From Burkholderia cepacia ATCC 25416 (GTDB lineage: Bacteria; Pseudomonadota; Gammaproteobacteria; Burkholderiales; Burkholderiaceae), in NCBI RefSeq assembly GCF_001411495.1, contig NZ_CP012982.1, positions 2,480,001 through 2,544,000 on the forward strand: a stretch of 64,000 nt of DNA, in the 5' to 3' direction. The translations under genes were made by a program, and so were the position numbers. The notes under the pieces are model-generated. The model did not search any database. It worked only from the letters and a program-made list of their open reading frames with translations, and was not told the DNA's origin. Each line of letters opens with the position of its first letter. Position 1 is the stretch's first letter. This document shows positions 58,082 through 64,000 of this stretch, one piece after another.

Positions 58082-58969
58082 GTGCAAAAGACGACCAACG
58101 GATGGCTCAGCGGCCTGCTGGGCGTGATCATCTTCAGTGGCTCGCTGCCCGCGACGCGTATCGCGGTGCAGGGGCTCGACCCGTTGTTCCTCACGTTCGC
58201 GCGCGCGACGATCGCCGGCGCGCTCGGCCTGCTGCTGCTCGTCGTGCTGAAGCAGCGGCGGCCGACGCGAGCCGAGGCCGTGTCGCTGGCCATTGTCGCG
58301 CTCGGGGTCGTCGTCGGTTTTCCGTTGCTGACGGCGCTCGCGCTGAAGCATGTGACGTCCGCGCACGCGATCGTGTTCGTCGGGCTGCTGCCGCTCGCGA
58401 CCGCGCTGTTCGGCGTGTGGCGCGGCGGCGAGCGGCCGCGGCTGCCGTTCTGGATCTTCTCGATCGTCGGCAGCGGTGCGGTGGCTGCGTTTGCGTTGCG
58501 CAACGGCGGCCAGGCGTCGGTGGTCGGCGATGCGCTGATGCTGGCCTCGATCGTCGCATGCGGGCTGGGCTACGCGGAAGGCGCGCGCCTGTCGCGCCAG
58601 CTCGGCGGGTGGCAGGTGATCTCGTGGGCGCTCGTGCTGTCGCTGCCGCTGATGCTGCCGCTCACGTGGCTCACCTCGCCCGCGTCGTTCGACGGCGTCG
58701 ATGCCGCCGCGCTGTGGGGGCTCGCGTACGTGTCGCTGTTCAGCATGCTGATCGGTTTCGTGTTCTGGTATCGCGGGCTCGCGCTCGGCGGGATCGCGAG
58801 CGTCGGCCAGTTGCAGCTGCTGCAGCCGTTCTTCGGCCTGCTGCTGGCGGCCGGGCTGCTGCACGAGACGGTACCGCCGTCGATGGTCGTCGTGACGGTC
58901 GTCGTGGTCGGCTGCGTGGCGGGCGCGAAATACTTCTCGAAAGTGGCACCCGTGCGGCGCGCGGGCTGA
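58082..58969 (+). CDS. EamA/DMT-superfamily transporter
   Basis: 295-aa membrane protein with ten helices in two EamA halves (GLLGVIIFSGSLPATRIAVQGLDPLFLTFARA and ALWGLAYVSLFSMLIGFVFWYRGLALGGIASVGQ). It probably exports amino acids or metabolites. The start is taken as GTG at 58082, since AGGA lies 8 nt upstream and the longer frame from 57995 would begin inside the operator region. It is under likely control of the divergent MocR gene. Confidence 0.86.
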   Translation: MQKTTNGWLSGLLGVIIFSGSLPATRIAVQGLDPLFLTFARATIAGALGLLLLVVLKQRRPTRAEAVSLAIVALGVVVGFPLLTALALKHVTSAHAIVFVGLLPLATALFGVWRGGERPRLPFWIFSIVGSGAVAAFALRNGGQASVVGDALMLASIVACGLGYAEGARLSRQLGGWQVISWALVLSLPLMLPLTWLTSPASFDGVDAAALWGLAYVSLFSMLIGFVFWYRGLALGGIASVGQLQLLQPFFGLLLAAGLLHETVPPSMVVVTVVVVGCVAGAKYFSKVAPVRRAG

Positions 58970-58988
58970 CGCGCGCGCGTGGTGGAGG

Positions 58989-59023
58989 GAACGGGCGCGA
59001 CCCGCCGCAGGTCGCGCCCGTTC
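58989..59023 (+). terminator. Strong hairpin terminator after the DMT gene
   Basis: Perfect 14-bp stem, GAACGGGCGCGACC (58989-59002) and its complement (59010-59023), with a 7-nt loop, starting 20 bp after the transporter stop. There is no U tract, as is common in high-GC genomes. Confidence 0.7.
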
Positions 59024-59027
59024 GCGC

Positions 59028-59190
59028 TCAATCGTCCGGGGTGCATACGCGCAAGCGGTGGCCGTCCGGGTCGAGCGCGACGAACGTCAGGCCGAACACG
59101 GCCGTCATCGGCGCCTGCTCGAACGTCACGCCGAGCGCCTTCCACGCTTCGTACAGGCGCCGCACCTCGTGGTCGTCGTCGACCCTAACG
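59028..59190 (-). pseudogene. 3' remnant of a VOC (glyoxalase-like) protein gene
   Basis: Reading the minus strand, the stop is at 59028-59030, preceded by about 50 codons that read D-D-D-H-E-V-R-R-L-Y-E-A-W-K-A-L-G-V-T-F and end F-V-A-L-D-P-D-G-H-R-L-R-V-C. This is the C-terminal half of a VOC-superfamily dioxygenase/glyoxalase domain; the rest and the start codon are missing. It ends where a WYL regulator remnant begins on the other strand. Confidence 0.78.
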
Positions 59191-59395
59191 GATCGTGTGG
59201 CCGTTCGCGCTCGGCTATTTCAATGACGTGCGCATCCTGGCGGCGTGGTGCGAAGGCCGGAACGATTTCCGGCATTTCCGGACGGATCGCATCGTCGCGC
59301 TCGAACGGCTGGACATGCGCTATCCGCGGCGGCGCGCGGCGTTGCTGAAGGCGTGGCGTGCGGCGGGCGCCGACGTGCGCGTGACGGTGAGGTGA
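59187..59395 (+). pseudogene. 3' remnant of a WYL/YafY-family regulator gene
   Basis: The frame downstream of a TAA at 59186-59188 reads R-I-V-W-P-F-A-L-G-Y-F-N-D-V-R-I-L-A-A-W-C and continues for 66 residues through FRHFRTDRIVALERLDMRYP to a stop at 59395. This is the C-terminal part of a WYL-domain transcriptional regulator (YafY type), without its DNA-binding domain. The two remnants meet tail-outward at about 59187. Confidence 0.78.
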
Positions 59396-59441
59396 GGGGG
59401 CGAGATGCGCAGGCCGCGCACCCCGTTCCGTCGTGCCGGCC

Positions 59442-60680
59442 TTACTCGAACGTTTCGAGGGCGAGCAATTCGTCGATCGTCTGCCGGCGGCGGATCAGCC
59501 GCGGCGTGCCGCGATCGACGAGCACTTCCGGCGCGAGCGGCCGGCTGTTGTAGTTCGAGGACATCGACGCGCCGTACGCGCCCGCGTCGTGCAGGAACAG
59601 CAGGTCGCCGATCTGCGGCTGCGCGAGCTTGCGGTGCGTGACCACGCCGCCCGCGTCCTGCGTGAACACGTCGCCCGACTCGCACAGCGGCCCCGCGATC
59701 GCGAGGTCGACCAGCGGCCGTCCGGCCGGCAGCGCGCCGTCGTGCGCGTGCACCGACACCGCGTGGTAGCTGCCGTACATCGACGGGCGCATCAGGTCGT
59801 TGAAGCCCGCGTCGATCAGCACGAAATCGTGCTTCGGCCGGCGGTTGACGGCCTGCACTTCGGTGACGAGCGTGCCGGCTTCGGCGACGAGGAAGCGGCC
59901 CGGTTCGATCTCGATGCGCACCGGGTGGCCGAGATGCCGTTCGATCCGCTTGCGCGCGGCGTCCCACTGGCTGAAGTAGTGCCCGACGTCGACGCGCGGC
60001 TCGCCGTCGCGATACGGGATCGACAGGCCGCCGCCGGCCGAGATCGCGTCGATGTCATGGCCGAGCGACGTGACGAGGTCGACCATCGCATCGCATACCT
60101 GCGACAGGTGGCCGTAGTCGACGCCCGACCCGATATGCATGTGGATGCCGACCAGCTTCAGCCCGTACTGGCGCACGATCTCGATCGCGCGCGGCACGTC
60201 GTCGATCCAGATGCCGTGCTTGCTCTGCGGGCCGCCGGTGTTGGTCTTGTTGCTGTGGCCGTGGCCGAAACCGGGGTTGACGCGCAGCCACACGCGGTGG
60301 CCGGGCGCATGCTCGCCGATGCGCGCGAGCATGTCGAGCGAACCGGCGTTGACGGTCACGCCGTGCTTCAGCACCGCCGCGAGCGTCGGGCGGTCGATCA
60401 GGTCGGCCGTGAACACGACGCCTTCCGGCTCGCCGGCCGGGCTGAACCCGGCCGCGAGGCTGCGCTCGATCTCGCCGAGCGACACGGCATCGACGCACGC
60501 GCCTTCCTCGCGCATCAGCTTCAGGATATGGACGTTCGAGTTGGCCTTCTGCGCATAGCGGATCACGTCGAACTGACGCAGTTGGGCGATGCGGTCGCGG
60601 ATGACGTCGGCGTCGTACACCCACAGCGGGGTGCCGTATTGCTGCGCGAGCGTCGCGAGCTGGCGGGAATCGAGGGACAT
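59442..60680 (-). CDS. lysA: Diaminopimelate decarboxylase
   Basis: 412-aa PLP enzyme (fold type III) that makes L-lysine from meso-diaminopimelate. The PLP lysine is in R-Y-A-Q-K-A-N-S-N (about residues 40-48), the phosphate-binding GGGLSIPY is near 220, and ESGDVF supplies the other-subunit Cys/Glu region. HIGSGVDY contacts the ring. The divergent lysR-type gene 109 bp away gives the classical lysA-lysR arrangement. The Ser/Asn-rich region SSNYNSRPLAPEVL near the C-terminus is normal for the family. Confidence 0.94.
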   Translation of the reverse strand: MSLDSRQLATLAQQYGTPLWVYDADVIRDRIAQLRQFDVIRYAQKANSNVHILKLMREEGACVDAVSLGEIERSLAAGFSPAGEPEGVVFTADLIDRPTLAAVLKHGVTVNAGSLDMLARIGEHAPGHRVWLRVNPGFGHGHSNKTNTGGPQSKHGIWIDDVPRAIEIVRQYGLKLVGIHMHIGSGVDYGHLSQVCDAMVDLVTSLGHDIDAISAGGGLSIPYRDGEPRVDVGHYFSQWDAARKRIERHLGHPVRIEIEPGRFLVAEAGTLVTEVQAVNRRPKHDFVLIDAGFNDLMRPSMYGSYHAVSVHAHDGALPAGRPLVDLAIAGPLCESGDVFTQDAGGVVTHRKLAQPQIGDLLFLHDAGAYGASMSSNYNSRPLAPEVLVDRGTPRLIRRRQTIDELLALETFE

Positions 60681-60789
60681 GGCGGATGAAGCGGGTCGAA
60701 TGAATGGATAACGTGAATGATGCGCCTGTTTATCTATGCAGTAAAATGCCTATTTATCGAAATTCGATTCACATTTGATATAGACAATC

Positions 60790-61704
60790 ATGCTCACGCA
60801 CCGCCATATCGAGGTCTTTCGCGCGCTGATGGTCACCGGCAGCACGACGCGCGCGGCCGAGATGCTCTATACGTCGCAACCGACGATCAGCCGCGAGCTC
60901 GCGCGCATGGAGCAGGTCGTCGGCTTCGCGCTGTTCGAGCGCGCGCACGGCCGGTTGCGGCCGACGATGGCCGCGCTCACGCTGTTCGACGACGTGCGGC
61001 TCGCATATGTGGGGCTTGAACGCGTCGCGGCCACGGCCGCGCGCCTGCGCGAGTTTCGCGACGGTCAACTGTCGGTGATCGCGCTGCCGGCGTTCTCGCA
61101 CGCGATCCTCCCCGGCGCGGCGCGCCGGTTTCGCGACGCCCATGCGGGCGTCAGCCTGTCGGTCGAAACGCAGGAATCGCCGATGCTCGAAGAGTGGCTG
61201 ACCGCGCAGCGTTACGACCTCGGGCTGACCGAGCACGACGTCGCGCCGGCCGGCACCGTGCTCACGCCGCTGCTCGAAGTCGACGAAGTATGCGTGCTGC
61301 CCGACGGCCATCCGCTGCTCGCGCAGGACGCGATCGATCTCCCGGATCTCGCCGATCGCCCGTTCGTGAGCCTGTCGCTGAACGATCCGTATCGCATCCT
61401 GATCGACGAGGCGTTTGCGCAGCTCGGCGTGGCGCCGCGCTCGGTCGTCGACACGCCGTCGGCCGTGTCGGTGTGTGCGTTCGTGCGGCAGGGGCTCGGC
61501 GTCGCGATCGTCAATCCGCTGACCGCGCTCGATTTCGTCGGGCGCGATCTGCACGTGCGGCCGCTCACACGGTCGTTTCCGTACCGCGTCAGCGTGATCG
61601 TGCCCGAGCACCGGCCGAAAAACCTGCTCGTCGACGCGTTCACCGATGCGCTGCGCGGCGAGGCGAAGGCGATCCGCCGCCGGTTGGCCGCAGTCCTCGG
61701 CTGA
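60790..61704 (+). CDS. lysR: LysR-family regulator of lysA
   Basis: 304-aa LTTR: winged helix-turn-helix at about 5-62 (GSTTRAAEMLYTSQPTISRELARME) and an effector-binding domain to about 300. Its position, divergent from lysA with a short AT-rich spacer, and its overall likeness to E. coli LysR support it as the activator of lysA responding to diaminopimelate and lysine. Confidence 0.88.
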   Translation: MLTHRHIEVFRALMVTGSTTRAAEMLYTSQPTISRELARMEQVVGFALFERAHGRLRPTMAALTLFDDVRLAYVGLERVAATAARLREFRDGQLSVIALPAFSHAILPGAARRFRDAHAGVSLSVETQESPMLEEWLTAQRYDLGLTEHDVAPAGTVLTPLLEVDEVCVLPDGHPLLAQDAIDLPDLADRPFVSLSLNDPYRILIDEAFAQLGVAPRSVVDTPSAVSVCAFVRQGLGVAIVNPLTALDFVGRDLHVRPLTRSFPYRVSVIVPEHRPKNLLVDAFTDALRGEAKAIRRRLAAVLG

Positions 61705-61766
61705 CGCGGCCGTATGATGGGCGTTTCGCCGCCATCGCCGTTTTTTCGTCTTTTCCGGAACCGCTC

Positions 61767-62366
61767 ATGACCGATGCTTCCGCTTCCCTCGAACAACCGA
61801 TTCTCACCGGCGAACGCGTCGAACTGCGGCCGCTCGAACGATCCGATCGGCAGGCGCTGCTGGACGCTGCCGCGGACGGCCGGTTGTGGAACCTGAAGGT
61901 CACGGTCGTGCCGGGCCCGGACACGATCGACGCTTACATCGACACGGCATTGCAGGGGCGTTCGGCCGGCACGGTGATGCCGTTCACGATCGTCGATCGC
62001 GCGTCCGGCCGTGCGATCGGCAGCACGCGTTTCTGGAAGATCGATCGCAAGAACCGCAAGCTCGAGATCGGCCATACGTGGCTGAGCGAATCGGCGCAGC
62101 GCACGCGTGCGAACACCGAAGCGAAATGGTTGCTGCTGGGTTATGCGTTCGACGTGCTGCAATGCGTGCGCGTGCAGTTCACGACCGACGAGCTGAACGA
62201 GAAATCGCGCGCGGCGATCCTGCGGCTCGGTGCGAAGCAGGAAGGCATCGTGCGGCACGAACGGATCATGCCGGATGGCCGCAAGCGCAATTCGGTGCGC
62301 TTCAGCATCATCGACGACGAATGGCCGGAGGTGAGGGCGCGGTTGATGGCGAAGCTCGCGACATAA
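61767..62366 (+). CDS. GNAT acetyltransferase, RimJ/RimL type
   Basis: 199-aa acetyltransferase like RimJ/RimL/YdaF: LTGERVELRPLERSDRQALLDA near the N-terminus, then GSTRFWKIDRKNRKLEIGHTWLSESAQRT (beta4 and acetyl-CoA loop) and the C-terminal LNEKSRAAILRLGAKQEGI. It may acetylate a protein N-terminus or a small amine. It lies after lysR; the start at 61767 is the only one that fits the family N-terminus. Confidence 0.87.
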   Translation: MTDASASLEQPILTGERVELRPLERSDRQALLDAAADGRLWNLKVTVVPGPDTIDAYIDTALQGRSAGTVMPFTIVDRASGRAIGSTRFWKIDRKNRKLEIGHTWLSESAQRTRANTEAKWLLLGYAFDVLQCVRVQFTTDELNEKSRAAILRLGAKQEGIVRHERIMPDGRKRNSVRFSIIDDEWPEVRARLMAKLAT

Positions 62367-62391
62367 CCTGTCGCGTATGACGCCCGGTGTG

Positions 62392-62423
62392 CGTCGCGTC
62401 GCCGGAGGGGAGGCGACGCGACG
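62392..62423. terminator. Hairpin terminator between convergent genes
   Basis: CGTCGCGTCGCC (62392-62403) and its complement GGCGACGCGACG (62412-62423) with an 8-nt loop. A second hairpin, GCGCCGCG / CGCGGCGC (62441-62448 and 62456-62463), follows just before the convergent DUF4142 stop. Together they are likely terminators for both genes. Confidence 0.7.
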
Positions 62424-62472
62424 GCAGGGGAAGAAGCCGTGCGCCGCGCACGACGCGCGGCGCGGCGGCGCG

Positions 62473-63051
62473 TTACTGCGCCGATGCGAGGTGGTGGCGC
62501 TCCGCGAGCTTCTGCGCGTCGGCGTAATGCTTTTGCAGGATCGGCAGCGACTGGCGTGCGACTTCCTTCAGCTTCGTGTCGCGGCCCGATGCGATTTCGG
62601 CCTGGAAGGCCGAGATGGCCTTCTGCTGGCCGGCGAGCGCGACCTGCTCGATGTACGCCTTGTCGAACTCGGCGCCGCGCAGGGTCTTGATGCTGTTCAG
62701 CACGGCCGTGTCGGGGTCGTTGGCGGGTACGTCGACGCCGCGCGGGCTGGCTGCGCGCATCGCCTGGATGATCTTTTCATCGTCGGCCGACACGCGTTGC
62801 GCGAACGCCTTGACCTGGCTGTCCGACGTGCGCGAATCGGCGATGCGCGCCGCGTCGTGCTGCGTCGACACCGTTTTCGTGCCGTCGGTGATGAACGCCT
62901 GGTCGGCTTCGTGGATGCGCGTCGCAGCGGCGGCCGGTGCGGCCGGTGCAGCCGGTGCCGGTTGTGCGGTTTGCGCGGTCGCCGTCACGGCGACGAGAAG
63001 CAGGCCAGCGGCAGACAAAGCAAGGCGCGAGACGTGGGGAAAGCGGTTCAT
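62473..63051 (-). CDS. DUF4142 exported ferritin-like protein
   Basis: 192-aa protein with a signal peptide (about 1-26, ending in TATAQ) and an Ala/Pro-rich linker, followed by a four-helix ferritin-like DUF4142 domain (FITDGTKTVSTQHDAARIADSRTSD and QHKAYIEQVALAGQ-like segments). Members are periplasmic, sometimes linked to stress or outer-membrane homeostasis. AAGGAGG precedes the ATG at 63051. Confidence 0.84.
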   Translation of the reverse strand: MNRFPHVSRLALSAAGLLLVAVTATAQTAQPAPAAPAAPAAAATRIHEADQAFITDGTKTVSTQHDAARIADSRTSDSQVKAFAQRVSADDEKIIQAMRAASPRGVDVPANDPDTAVLNSIKTLRGAEFDKAYIEQVALAGQQKAISAFQAEIASGRDTKLKEVARQSLPILQKHYADAQKLAERHHLASAQ

Positions 63052-63434
63052 GGGACCTCCTTTCAATCGGGGCTCTGGTTGAAAAACGGATCGGGTGATC
63101 CGTCGCTGTGCGAGAGACCGGGCGCGCCCGGGCCGGATTCGACCGCCGCTCTGCCGCGGCGCCGGTCGAAGTGTTTCCCGGCCCGACTGATTCTAGGAGG
63201 GCGATCCGGTAGCAGGTGCAACCGCGCTGTGGTTTGTGTAACGGTTGGTAAGACGAATCGATGAGCATGCGTGTCGGCAGGTATTGCGTACCTGTCGCGT
63301 GCGTGGCGGCGGCAATTTTTGCGCGCATGCGGCGTGCGGGATGCACGTGGGTGTCATCTGGCAGTCATCGTCACGCCGCGGTGACGTGCGCGTCGAGCGT
63401 CGACGCTGGCCGGCTCGCGATGCGCGCGAACGCG
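63052..63434. other. Intergenic region between DUF4142 and HAD genes
   Basis: 383 bp. The first part is the ribosome site and probable promoter of the DUF4142 gene. Nothing else recognisable was seen; open frames there are Arg-rich shadow. Confidence 0.45.
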
Positions 63435-64000
63435 TCACACGCGGTCGAGCAATGCGTCGAGACGCGGCAGCAACGGCGTCGCGCAATGTGCCTGCAACGC
63501 GTCCGGCGCGGTGTAGCCCCACGCGACCCCCTGGAATGCGATGCGCGCGCGTCGTGCCGCGTCGGCGTCGCGGATTTCATCGCCCACGTACAGCACTTCG
63601 TCGTTGCGCAGGCCGGCTTCGTGAACGAGTGCGCGCAGGCGACGTGCCTTGCCGAACAGCGGAATGCCGCACGCGAAATGTTCGACGCGGCTGCTGGCGT
63701 GCGGGCCGAGCCGGTCGCGCACGATCTCCTCGGTGTTCGACGTGGCGATCGCGATGCGGATGCCGCGCGCGGCGAGCGCGTCGAACGTTTCGCTGACGCC
63801 GGGGAACAACGCCACTTGCGCGACGCGCGGCCGCATCAGGCGACGCATGTCGATCGTCACGCGCGGCACTTTCCACATCGGCACGTCGAGCGCGCGAATG
63901 ATGTCGCGCGCCGACATCCCGCGCAGCGCCGGGCGCAGCTCGGGCGTGGCGTCGCGAAAGCCGTGCGTGCGCGACGCTTCCGACAGCGCCGCGAGAAAAC
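63435..64000 (-). CDS. HAD-superfamily hydrolase (partial at window end)
   Basis: 188 codons of a gene whose start lies beyond the window. It reads through to the edge without a stop. Motif II is A-I-A-T-S-N-T-E (about 60 residues before the next landmark) and motif IV reads V-L-Y-V-G-D-E-I-R-D-A-D-A-A-R-R-A, typical of phosphoglycolate-phosphatase-like HAD enzymes; the nucleophile motif DxDGT must be in the missing N-terminal part. Probably a phosphatase of a small phosphorylated metabolite. Confidence 0.85.
   Translation of the reverse strand, partial: FLAALSEASRTHGFRDATPELRPALRGMSARDIIRALDVPMWKVPRVTIDMRRLMRPRVAQVALFPGVSETFDALAARGIRIAIATSNTEEIVRDRLGPHASSRVEHFACGIPLFGKARRLRALVHEAGLRNDEVLYVGDEIRDADAARRARIAFQGVAWGYTAPDALQAHCATPLLPRLDALLDRV

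Overview
The window is high-GC DNA (roughly two thirds G+C) with the gene content of a Burkholderia cepacia complex genome. A secondary chromosome is likely, because the cargo is regulators, transporters and catabolic or stress modules with no ribosomal, tRNA or core replication genes. Pointers to Burkholderia are a Pen-type class A beta-lactamase with Cys next to the active serine, a MocR/DMT pair, a NadM-NadV salvage pair and many LysR, AraC and RpiR regulators. About 60 protein genes are supported, plus one intact insertion sequence, two gene remnants and several repeat arrays. No tRNA, rRNA or CRISPR was seen.

Layout. 1-2.8 kb: the beta-lactamase, then a nearly gene-free stretch with six same-orientation copies of a 66-bp element whose second half carries two facing DnaA-box-like 9-mers at a constant 26-bp offset. 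2.8-5.4 kb: a QseBC-like two-component system divergent from a YgiW-type OB-fold protein, with PmrA/QseB-like direct repeats on both sides of the intergenic region. 5.5-16 kb: RpiR regulator, GNAT enzyme, ankyrin protein, PEP mutase/isocitrate lyase-like enzyme, DUF2158 protein, P450, superinfection-immunity-like membrane protein, rhodanese with an FtrA-like regulator, and a long DKNYY-repeat protein. 16-20 kb: arginine decarboxylase and arginine/agmatine antiporter (acid resistance). 20-28 kb: nitronate monooxygenase-like enzyme, M20 peptidase, Ldh-family dehydrogenase, TfoX-N protein with a histone-H1-like tail, NnrU, amino acid permease, TauE/SafE. 28.7-29.95 kb: complete ISAs1-family element with 22-bp inverted ends and a 10-bp target duplication. 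30-34 kb: glycine-zipper protein and a codB-codA-TetR operon. 34-37.7 kb: gamma-glutamyl-putrescine catabolism (oxidase, cupin regulator, synthetase). 37.7-42.4 kb: FAD monooxygenase with LysR, GNAT, small secreted proteins and a cell-wall amidase.

42.5-49.7 kb is the most system-like part: a membrane-anchored spermidine-synthase-like protein and an FAD amine-oxidase-like lipoprotein diverge from an overlapping operon of DUF350, SPFH/SHOCT, DUF4178 with zinc ribbons, a tiny membrane protein, SAM decarboxylase and a secreted small protein. It looks like a polyamine-linked membrane or envelope module. With the arginine decarboxylase and gamma-glutamyl-putrescine loci, the window holds three separate polyamine-related modules.

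49.8-64 kb: LprI-like, DUF4261 and SRPBCC proteins; nadM-nadV NAD salvage; a lower-GC pair made of an M35-like zinc peptidase and a lipoprotein; MocR regulator/DMT transporter with a palindromic operator candidate; a deletion scar that fuses 3' remnants of a VOC protein and a WYL regulator; lysA/lysR; GNAT; DUF4142; and a HAD hydrolase cut by the window end.
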